From the NCBI GenBank assembly GCA_028140795.1, contig JAOIOW010000001.1, positions 212,466 to 276,465 of the forward strand: DNA of 64,000 bases, in the 5' to 3' direction. Of this stretch, positions 9,215-16,290 are shown piece by piece. Both the position numbers and the translations under genes were made by a program. Source of the stretch: Fidelibacterota bacterium (GTDB lineage: Bacteria > Fidelibacterota > Marinisomatia > Marinisomatales > Marinisomataceae). The notes beneath the pieces were generated by a model that was given only the letters and a program-made list of their open reading frames with translations, searched no databases and was not told the DNA's origin. Every line of letters starts with the position of its first letter. Positions within the stretch are counted from its first letter, which is position 1.

Positions 9215-9820
9215 TTATTTTGAGTCTCTTAATAGGTCTGTGATTTCTATAGATCTTTCTTCCATGTCCAAAACCATACCATCAATCATTGATGAGAAAA
9301 AGTTTTGAGCAATTTGAATAATCATAGCAACAATAAGTCCAAAAGCCGTAGTTAAAAGAGCTTGGGAAATACCAACAGCTACAACAGCAGGTGAAATATC
9401 GTTTGCAGCGGCAATAGCGTCAAACGCAAAAATCATACCTGCAACCGTACCCGTAAAACCCATCATAGGTGCAATAGCGATAATTGCAGTTAGCCAACCC
9501 ATATTTTTTTCTAGGAAAGCCATCTCTAGTGAGCCGGCATTTTCAATTGCCTTTTCAACTTGCTCAGGACCTTTGCCTACTTTAGATAAACCGGCCTTGC
9601 AAATATTAGAAACAGGACCATCGTGTCCCGCACAAACATCCAAAGCTTTTTTAGATCCACCTGATTTTAAAGCGCCTCTTAAAGAGTCCATAAAACCATC
9701 AGAATCTACTTGTGATTGATTAAGGGAATAAAACCTTTCTCCTACAAGACCAAGACCTGCAAGAAGCAAGAGTAAAATCGGCCACATGAAAGGTCCACCC
9801 TCTAAAAATAATTCTACCAT
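9215..9820 (-). CDS. exbB: MotA/TolQ/ExbB proton channel family protein
   Basis: Inner-membrane channel subunit that couples proton flow to TonB movement; 201 residues with three membrane segments. The first is near residues 13-30, and the pair around residues 105-180 includes APMMGFTGTVAGMIFAF and SQALLTTAFGLIVAMI. This is the normal ExbB topology and length. A strong ribosome site (AGGAGG, about 6 bases before ATG 9820) and a TTGACA element in the 72-base gap upstream suggest this is the first gene of the exbB-exbD-exbD-tonB-DUF3784 operon. Confidence 0.94.
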   Translation of the reverse strand: MVELFLEGGPFMWPILLLLLAGLGLVGERFYSLNQSQVDSDGFMDSLRGALKSGGSKKALDVCAGHDGPVSNICKAGLSKVGKGPEQVEKAIENAGSLEMAFLEKNMGWLTAIIAIAPMMGFTGTVAGMIFAFDAIAAANDISPAVVAVGISQALLTTAFGLIVAMIIQIAQNFFSSMIDGMVLDMEERSIEITDLLRDSK

Positions 9821-9849
9821 TTAAATCCTCCTAATGTGTTAAATGTTCA

Positions 9850-9880
9850 AAAACTTAGCTTATTACATATCCAATGTCAA
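9850..9880 (-). promoter_or_regulatory. Possible promoter for exbB operon
   Basis: On the minus strand a perfect TTGACA lies at 9875-9880. An AT-rich stretch follows (TATGTAAT immediately after; TAAGTT at a 17-base spacing). This lies in the only gap between the lpxK cluster and exbB. The -10 match is poor, so this is tentative. Confidence 0.3.
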
Positions 9881-9892
9881 TGGTGTAAAATT

Positions 9893-10918
9893 TTATACTA
9901 AACGAGCCAAAATATCTCGCTCAATCTCTTCTGATAATTGATGATTCATAATAATAGCGTTGATATCAATTTTAAGCTGCTGTTTAAATTCTACCAGCTT
10001 TACAAAGTCCTTTTCTGTACAAACAATATGTTTTAACCCCTCTTTTATCGAAAGGCGGTTAATCTCTTCTACATCATGTAAAGAAAAAGGCCAGTGATCA
10101 GGAAACACCAGTTTTTTGTCTACATTAATATTTATACCTTCTAGCGTTTTTGAGAAACTTTCAGGATCTCCTATAGAGCAAACCGAAACAATTCCCGACT
10201 TATTAGCCAGGGTATGAATATTTTTTATAGAACTCGAAGACAGAACCTCTTCTTTAATCTTTAGGTCTAGTGTGTGATCAGATTTAAGGCCCGTATCTTT
10301 AACTAAATTATTTTTGGTATTAATTGTAATGTCGGCTCTTTTTAAATAACATAACGGCTCTCTTAATAGACCATAGGGATAGATCAGCTGACAGCTCTTG
10401 TTTTGGTTTTCAGGGCCAAGCAAAACAACATCAACATCTCTGTCAATCCTTCTGTGTTGAAACCCGTCATCTAGCAAAACCACATTACACCCCATTTTAG
10501 ACAACTGCTTTGCAGCATAGACCTTGTTTATAGAAACAAAAATACGAGTATTTGAAGAAGTATTATTTTTTAAAAGGACCACTTCATCACCACATTCTCT
10601 CCAGCTTTGATTTTTAAGCAAAAAATCATTTGAAATATTTTCTCTTCCATGACCTCTAGATACAATACCAACGCTATAACCGTTTTTTTCTAAAAAATTT
10701 GCTATTGCAATAGTGGTAGGAGTTTTTCCAGTACCACCAAGAGCAATATTCCCTATACTAATTACTTTGGCCCCAACGTTTTCTCCTTTTAAAACTCCAA
10801 AATCATATAAAAGATTTTTTAAAAAAATAAAGACTAAGTGAACAGGGAAAACAAACAATAAAGCTGATAGGATATAGGTAAGAAGTTTATTGTTCATTGT
10901 TATATGTATGTTATTCAT
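9893..10918 (-). CDS. lpxK: Tetraacyldisaccharide 4'-kinase
   Basis: Phosphorylates the 4' position of the lipid A disaccharide at the inner membrane; about 341 residues. The N-terminal membrane anchor (LLTYILSALLFVFPVHLVF) is followed by the P-loop GGTGKTP typical of LpxK, then RGHGR and LLDDGFQHRR, all family hallmarks. I place the start at ATG 10918, which overlaps the end of the preceding gene; the frame extends to 10930. It is the last gene of the ychF-Gfo-lpxB-DUF374-lpxK run. Confidence 0.94.
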   Translation of the reverse strand: MNNIHITMNNKLLTYILSALLFVFPVHLVFIFLKNLLYDFGVLKGENVGAKVISIGNIALGGTGKTPTTIAIANFLEKNGYSVGIVSRGHGRENISNDFLLKNQSWRECGDEVVLLKNNTSSNTRIFVSINKVYAAKQLSKMGCNVVLLDDGFQHRRIDRDVDVVLLGPENQNKSCQLIYPYGLLREPLCYLKRADITINTKNNLVKDTGLKSDHTLDLKIKEEVLSSSSIKNIHTLANKSGIVSVCSIGDPESFSKTLEGININVDKKLVFPDHWPFSLHDVEEINRLSIKEGLKHIVCTEKDFVKLVEFKQQLKIDINAIIMNHQLSEEIERDILARLV

Positions 10919-11531
10919 GGCTACTTGCAACCCTATCTACTTTCTTCAAAGCATCTTCAATTTTTTGTGTTCCTATTTCAATGCTTTCATTTTTATTAAA
11001 GTATAACGGCTCTCCATAAACTACACGCATTTTGGAAAATGGTTTACTGAGATAAAACGTGTGCCAGTTTTTAAACTTCCAGCTATTTTTAACATCAACA
11101 ATTAATGGAATAATTGGCTTACCAGAATTTTGAGATAAAATTAAAGCGCCAGGTTTGACTTTATGTTCAGGTCCAGTTGGACCATCTGGGGTAATGATAA
11201 TTTTAGCATCAATATTTTCTTCAAAAAAATCACTTATATTCTTTATAGCCTCTTTACCACCTTTCTTGCTTGATCCTCTAAAAAATTTATATCCAAAGCT
11301 TTTTGCTATTCTTGTAATAAGATCACCATCTCTGCTTTGACTAACTAGTGCGAAATATCCTTTGTGTTTCATATGTTCCATCAAACCTAAAACCTTGCCA
11401 TGCCAAGAAACTAAAATAAATGAATCCAGGTTTTCTATGTTGCTTTCCCCAATAACTTTGGTTTTATTAAATCGATAGGATAATAATATTATTAAATATA
11501 AAATTTTTGCTTTAAAGAATGTTTTAATCAT
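10911..11531 (-). CDS. DUF374 lysophospholipid acyltransferase family protein
   Basis: Predicted acyltransferase of about 206 residues of the DUF374 branch of the LPLAT superfamily, acting on lipid A or a related lipid at the inner membrane. Recognisable parts are SWHGK (in place of the usual HxxxxD context), RDGDLI, and TPDGPTGPEHKVKPG, the signature of this branch. ATG 11531 overlaps the lpxB stop; an upstream ATG at 11567 would run deeper into lpxB. Its position between lpxB and lpxK supports a lipid A role; the acyl donor and site are unknown. Confidence 0.85.
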   Translation of the reverse strand: MIKTFFKAKILYLIILLSYRFNKTKVIGESNIENLDSFILVSWHGKVLGLMEHMKHKGYFALVSQSRDGDLITRIAKSFGYKFFRGSSKKGGKEAIKNISDFFEENIDAKIIITPDGPTGPEHKVKPGALILSQNSGKPIIPLIVDVKNSWKFKNWHTFYLSKPFSKMRVVYGEPLYFNKNESIEIGTQKIEDALKKVDRVASSHE

Positions 11532-12627
11532 ATATATAGCGCGCAGCAGAGGCATACGGGTTTTCATTGGTTTTTAACTTCTCAATTAATCTGTTATACT
11601 TTTTAACAACAATATTACGATTTTCATTTTTTAACAAACTATCAACCCCGTCTGCAAGGTTTTTTGCAGACATTTGATTTTGAAGGTATTCATCTACAAT
11701 CCTGTCTTCAGCAATTAAGTTTGCTAAAGAAAGATATTTTACTTTAGATAGCATTTGAGCCAAAATCCATGTTGGAAATGATAGCTTATAACAAACTACC
11801 ATAGGACATTTTAACATTGCTGTTTCTAAAGTAGCAGTGCCCGAGCAAACAACAGCAGCATCTGCTACACCAATTGCTTCATATTGGTTTTGTCTAATTT
11901 TAATAACGTCCACATCTGAGTTTATCTTGACATTATCTCCTTCAAGCAAAACAAAACTTAAATTTTGATGTTGTTTTTGAAGTATTTGCACTGTTTTTTC
12001 AAAAATTCTCCAATGTCTTCGGATTTCAATTGATCTGCTGCCAGGCATTAGCACAATGATTTTGTTTTCTTCTGGAATGCCATGTTTTTCGCAAAATGAC
12101 ACCCTATTAAAAGCTAGATTGCTTAACTCCGAAAGAGGGTGTCCTGCATAGTGTACAGATATGTTTTTTTCGGAAAACCATTTTTGCTCAAAAGGTATAA
12201 TGCTAATTAATTTTTTACAGCAGTGCTGTAATGTTTTAATTCGCGATTCTTTCCACGCCCAAACCTGAGGTAAAATGAAATATGTTATATCGATGTTTAG
12301 GGTGCTAAGTTTTTTTGCCAGTCTTAAGTTAAACCCTGGATAATCAATTAGGATTACTTTATCAGGGTTTATTTTTTTTATTTCATTAACTGTATTGTTA
12401 AATATTTTTTTAATTCTTGAATAGTGCTTTACTACCTCAAAAATACCAATGACATTTAAATTTTTAATGTGCTCTGTAAGCTGCAACCCTTCTCTTTGCA
12501 TTCTGTTGCCACCAATTCCAAAAAATTCGGCTTTTGGATTAATCTGCTTTATAGATGCTATGAGCTTAGCGCCGTGAAGATCACCAGAGTCTTCACCTGA
12601 AATAATAAAAATTTTTTCTTTACTCAT
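11524..12627 (-). CDS. lpxB: Lipid-A-disaccharide synthase
   Basis: Joins lipid X to UDP-diacylglucosamine to make the lipid A disaccharide; 367 residues, a normal length for this GT19 enzyme. Family landmarks are ISGEDSGDLHGAKLI at the N-terminus, FFGIGGNRM, DYPGFNLRLAKK, LPQVWAWKESR, LMPGSRSIEIRRH and CSGTATLE. The start overlaps the stop of the Gfo/Idh gene by 8 bases. A DUF374 acyltransferase and lpxK follow in the same overlapping run. Confidence 0.96.
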   Translation of the reverse strand: MSKEKIFIISGEDSGDLHGAKLIASIKQINPKAEFFGIGGNRMQREGLQLTEHIKNLNVIGIFEVVKHYSRIKKIFNNTVNEIKKINPDKVILIDYPGFNLRLAKKLSTLNIDITYFILPQVWAWKESRIKTLQHCCKKLISIIPFEQKWFSEKNISVHYAGHPLSELSNLAFNRVSFCEKHGIPEENKIIVLMPGSRSIEIRRHWRIFEKTVQILQKQHQNLSFVLLEGDNVKINSDVDVIKIRQNQYEAIGVADAAVVCSGTATLETAMLKCPMVVCYKLSFPTWILAQMLSKVKYLSLANLIAEDRIVDEYLQNQMSAKNLADGVDSLLKNENRNIVVKKYNRLIEKLKTNENPYASAARYIYD

Positions 12628-13603
12628 TTAAAAATATTTTACTTTCTATTTGCAGTGCTATTTCTAATGCTTTTGCTCCAGCCTGCCCATCAACATTTGG
12701 CTTAGATCTTGTGTTTATGCAATGAACAAAGTCATTGATTTCTTCAAGTAAAGCATCCTTATTTTCTGGTACAAATTTTTCATAATAAAGTGTTTTTACA
12801 CCTGAGTTGGTCTCAACTTCTTGCGACCTTAATTTTTCAGAAAACATATTATGATGCTCTAGGCCATATAGTTCAATTTGAGGAATCATTAAGTCTGTAA
12901 TGCTGTAAAAATTTTTTTGATATGTTCGTATTTTTCTAACATAATTTTGAGAGATTCTACTCGATTTTAAGTTCGCAACAACACCATTTTTAAATTTTAT
13001 ATGCGCGTGCGCTAAATCGACAGTGTTGCTCATCATTTTTGCTCCGCTTGCTTGAACACTTTCTAGCGGGCTATCAACCATCTCTAAAATTAAGTCAATA
13101 TCGTGCACCATTAGATCTAGCACAACGGGGACCTCAGTTCCTCTTGCTTGAAATGGCGCAAGTCTTTCAATTTCAATATAGTGTGGATTGTCAACCAACT
13201 CTTTAAGCCTATTAATTGTGGGATTAAATCGTTCAATATGACCAACCTGAATAATACACCCATTTTCTTTTGCAAGGCTAATTAGGGACGAAGCCTCTTC
13301 AACTGTGTTTGTTATGGGTTTTTCAATAAATACATCTTTTTTATGATCCAAAAATTTTTTGGCAATGTCAAAATGTGTATTTGTGGGTGTAACTATGTGT
13401 ACTGCCTCGCAGGAGGAAATTGTTTCTTCGATGCTTTGCAACGCATTTACAGAAAATTCACTACATATATTTTTTAGAGATTCAGTGTTGATATCAAAGA
13501 CACCAACAAGTTCGACACCACTGTGATTTGATAGGTGTTTTATGTGATGTTTACCAAGATGGCCTGCGCCAACAACACCAATTTTAGGTTTTTTATCGCT
13601 CAT
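12620..13603 (-). CDS. Gfo/Idh/MocA family oxidoreductase (possible GnnA)
   Basis: NAD(P)-dependent sugar dehydrogenase, 327 residues. The N-terminal Rossmann motif is GVVGAGHLGKHH, the EKP motif is FIEKPITNT, and VHDIDLILEM lies in the catalytic domain. It overlaps ychF upstream (ATGA) and lpxB downstream, so it is very likely a lipid A gene. GnnA, the UDP-GlcNAc 3-dehydrogenase that starts 3-amino lipid A synthesis in Acidithiobacillus and Leptospira, belongs to this family and sits near lpx genes. The assignment is inference; the partner aminotransferase is not adjacent. Confidence 0.85.
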   Translation of the reverse strand: MSDKKPKIGVVGAGHLGKHHIKHLSNHSGVELVGVFDINTESLKNICSEFSVNALQSIEETISSCEAVHIVTPTNTHFDIAKKFLDHKKDVFIEKPITNTVEEASSLISLAKENGCIIQVGHIERFNPTINRLKELVDNPHYIEIERLAPFQARGTEVPVVLDLMVHDIDLILEMVDSPLESVQASGAKMMSNTVDLAHAHIKFKNGVVANLKSSRISQNYVRKIRTYQKNFYSITDLMIPQIELYGLEHHNMFSEKLRSQEVETNSGVKTLYYEKFVPENKDALLEEINDFVHCINTRSKPNVDGQAGAKALEIALQIESKIFLNE

Positions 13604-14691
13604 TGTCCTTTAATGAAGTATGCAATATCTCCTTCTTGCATAATATAGTCTCTTCCAACCATTTTCACCAAGCCCATTGTCTTCAATTCGTTAATTTTTT
13701 CCTTATTGTTCATTGCATCATCGAATGTATAAATTTCTGCTTTAATGAATTTGGTTGCGAAATCTGTATGAATTTCTCCAGCAGCTTCAACAGCTTGAGA
13801 ACCCTTTTTCATTGTCCACGCACGTACTTCTTTTTCGCCGCAAGTGAAAAAAGTCTCGAGCCCTAAAGTGCTATAAGCTTCTTTTATAAGTGCATCAAGC
13901 CCACTTTCTTTAATTCCATAGTCTTCAAGAATTAGTTTTTTTTCTTCTTCATTAAAATCAGCCATTTCCGATTCTAGTTTTCCATTAATTTTAATTAATG
14001 AAGATTTATTTTTGTTTGCAACCTCGACTGCGCTTTGAAACAAGCCAGAATCTTCTGTATTATCATCAATATTGGCAACATATATCATGGGCTTATCTGT
14101 TAAAAGAAAAAGGTTTTTTATTACAGGATCTTCTTTTGAGTTTCTTTCAAAAGAGCGAGCGGCGAGACCATTGTTCATATGATTTAAAAGGTTTGTTAAA
14201 ACCTCTTCTGCCAACCTTCCTTCTGGTTTGTTAGCCTTAATAAGTTTAACATTTTTTTCAAGACTTCTTTCAATTGTTTTTATATCTGCTAGTATGAGCT
14301 CAGTATTGATAATTTCCATATCATCCAAAGGATCGACTCTACTTTCCACATGCGTAATATTATCATCATTAAAAAAACGAACAACCTGAATAATTACATT
14401 AACAGATCTAATCTGCGATAGAAATTGATTCCCCAAGCCTTCACCCTGGTGTGCGTTTTTAACTAAACCAGCAATATCAATAAATTCAACAGTATTGTGA
14501 ATTGTTTTTTCAGGATTGAATATTTTTGTAAGCTTTTCAAGCCTTTCATCAGGAACTTCCACAATTCCAGTATTCGGTTCAATAGTACAAAATGGATAAT
14601 TTTCTGCAGCAATATTATTTTTGCTTAATGCATTAAATAGGGTTGATTTACCCACATTTGGCAGTCCCACAAATCCACAGTTTAAATTCAT
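13600..14691 (-). CDS. ychF: Redox-regulated ATPase YchF
   Basis: OBG-like P-loop ATPase associated with ribosomes and stress responses; 363 residues, exactly family size. Motifs are GLPNVGKST (P-loop), FIDIAGLVKNAHQGEGLGNQFL (switch region, beginning with the DxAG element), and a C-terminal TGS domain with TFFTCGEKEVRAWT and HTDFATKF. It heads the lipid A run and overlaps the Gfo/Idh start by 4 bases. Divergent from the enoyl reductase across only 50 bases. Confidence 0.96.
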   Translation of the reverse strand: MNLNCGFVGLPNVGKSTLFNALSKNNIAAENYPFCTIEPNTGIVEVPDERLEKLTKIFNPEKTIHNTVEFIDIAGLVKNAHQGEGLGNQFLSQIRSVNVIIQVVRFFNDDNITHVESRVDPLDDMEIINTELILADIKTIERSLEKNVKLIKANKPEGRLAEEVLTNLLNHMNNGLAARSFERNSKEDPVIKNLFLLTDKPMIYVANIDDNTEDSGLFQSAVEVANKNKSSLIKINGKLESEMADFNEEEKKLILEDYGIKESGLDALIKEAYSTLGLETFFTCGEKEVRAWTMKKGSQAVEAAGEIHTDFATKFIKAEIYTFDDAMNNKEKINELKTMGLVKMVGRDYIMQEGDIAYFIKGQ

Positions 14692-14741
14692 TGTGAGAAT
14701 ATAATACTTAATTGGATGAGTATTTATTAAATTGAAATCTT

Positions 14742-15521
14742 ATGGAAAATAAATGGGCTATTATATTAGGATGTTCAACAGGACATGGAGCAGCGATCGC
14801 AAAACAGTTAGCGACAGAAGGGTATGGTATTATTGGCTTTCATTTAGATAGAGGGTCTATCAAAAAAGACGCCGCCCGCCTACAAGAAGAAATAGCCTCT
14901 TTGAACAGTAACAGAGTAAAGTTTTGGAACGAAAATGCCGCTGATAAAGAGGTTATGTTTTCGAAAATGGAAGAAATCAAAACCATCCTTGATAACGGAA
15001 AGGTAAAGCTACTTATGCATTCCATTGCATTTGGAAGTACAACCAATTTCTTTAATCCAACCCCAGTAAGACAAAGGCAAATGGACATGACCCAACATGT
15101 CATGGCTCATTGTTTGATATATTGGACACAAGCTTTATTGGAAAATAATCTTCTAACATCAGGTTCAAGAATCCTAGGCTTAACCAGTGAAGGAAGCTAT
15201 AAAGCAATGGAGGGGTACGGCCCCGTAGGGGTTGCGAAAGCTTCTTTGGAGGCTGTAGTTCGACAAATTGGATGGGAGCTTGGAAGCCAAGGAATTACGG
15301 CAAACACTATTCAAGCTGGCATTACACCAACAAGAGCATTAACAAAGATATCAACAGACTGGGAAAATTGGGTTGAAAGAACGAAAGAAAGAAACCCGAT
15401 GAAAAGAGTTACTACGCCTGAAGACGTAGCAGGATTAGTTTCATTATTGTTAAATGATAAAGCAGACTTTGTGAATTGTTCTACTATTTTTTGTGATGGT
15501 GGAGAGCACCGTTCCCTTTAG
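14742..15521 (+). CDS. Enoyl-ACP reductase, FabI/FabL-like SDR
   Basis: Short-chain dehydrogenase of 259 residues, probably the last reduction step of fatty acid elongation. The cofactor motif is GCSTGHGAAIA. The catalytic arrangement is Tyr-x6-Lys (YGPVGVAK), which separates enoyl-ACP reductases from ordinary SDRs with Tyr-x3-Lys. The stretch before the Tyr (SEGSYKAMEGY) and the ending (STIFCDGGE) look closer to FabL than to FabI, whose SxAWG-type nucleotide motif is missing. It is a single-gene unit, convergent with a small ORF. A different reductase role cannot be excluded. Confidence 0.72.
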   Translation: MENKWAIILGCSTGHGAAIAKQLATEGYGIIGFHLDRGSIKKDAARLQEEIASLNSNRVKFWNENAADKEVMFSKMEEIKTILDNGKVKLLMHSIAFGSTTNFFNPTPVRQRQMDMTQHVMAHCLIYWTQALLENNLLTSGSRILGLTSEGSYKAMEGYGPVGVAKASLEAVVRQIGWELGSQGITANTIQAGITPTRALTKISTDWENWVERTKERNPMKRVTTPEDVAGLVSLLLNDKADFVNCSTIFCDGGEHRSL

Positions 15522-15667
15522 TTTTTTTTAAAGATTTCGAACAAAACAAGACTAAAACCCTTTTTTAATAGCGCTATGCCGTTGGCTATTAACTGCATAC
15601 CATTCGTAGCTTTTGTTGCTTTCTTGCTTTTAATATCACGTTGAATTTTTTTAATATTTTTTATCAT
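15518..15667 (-). CDS. Small basic protein coupled to yqgE
   Basis: A 49-residue frame whose ATG overlaps the stop of the YqgE gene in the classic ATGA manner. It runs to TAA at 15518-15520, touching the convergent enoyl reductase. The product is strongly basic in its first half (MIKNIKKIQRDIKSKKATKA), with a more hydrophobic, amphipathic second half (LIANGIALLKKGFSLVLFEIF). I recognise no family. The coupling and exact fit into the gap favour a real gene. Confidence 0.5.
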   Translation of the reverse strand: MIKNIKKIQRDIKSKKATKATNGMQLIANGIALLKKGFSLVLFEIFKKN

Positions 15668-16209
15668 GATATTCCACTTGTCCCAACAAATCCATAATTA
15701 TCTAGACCAAACATATGAATTAGTTCATTCCATAAATCTTTCGGGGAAGATTTAAAAATAGAGTCACTATATTCTTGGATTAGCCAATCTCCCCTTTCAA
15801 TTTCTTCCTGTAGCTGGTTTTTCTCCCAAGCAGCGTGACCGAAAATAAGCTTTGTATCCTTTGGTGTTTCCTCATTGAACAATATTTCTTGTATAAGATC
15901 CAAGTCTGTGGATAATTCAATTTTTTCAGCAAAATCGTCAGATCTACCAGTATTTTTTTGAACAATACAGGCTTCATTCAACCCGACAGGTCCTCCAAAA
16001 AAAAATTTTTCGGATTCATTTATAATATCTTCAAATATTTTATTTTTAATCCCAGAACTAATAATCTTCATTTGGCTAATTGGCTTATTTACTATAATAC
16101 CCATTGTACCATTTGTGTCATCTTCGCAAATGAAAATCACGCTTTTTGCGAAGTAAGGATCGACCATGTTTGGCATTGAAATCAACAGTTTATTTTTTAG
16201 ACTTTTCAT
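15664..16209 (-). CDS. YqgE/AlgH family protein
   Basis: 181 residues of the YqgE/AlgH family (DUF179), a conserved single-domain protein of unclear function. The N-terminus KNKLLISMPNMVDPYFAKSV, the motif GTMGIIVNKP, FFGGPVG and FGHAAWEKNQLQEEI are diagnostic. It is divergent from uvrA. A 49-residue gene overlaps its stop. The product is cytoplasmic by sequence (no signal peptide). Confidence 0.93.
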   Translation of the reverse strand: MKSLKNKLLISMPNMVDPYFAKSVIFICEDDTNGTMGIIVNKPISQMKIISSGIKNKIFEDIINESEKFFFGGPVGLNEACIVQKNTGRSDDFAEKIELSTDLDLIQEILFNEETPKDTKLIFGHAAWEKNQLQEEIERGDWLIQEYSDSIFKSSPKDLWNELIHMFGLDNYGFVGTSGIS

Positions 16210-16290
16210 TTTTTATTTGTTAAAACATAAATCCTTTTTTGAATCATATCCAGAGTTAAGTAAGTTATAAGTCAAATTTTTACAATAAAT

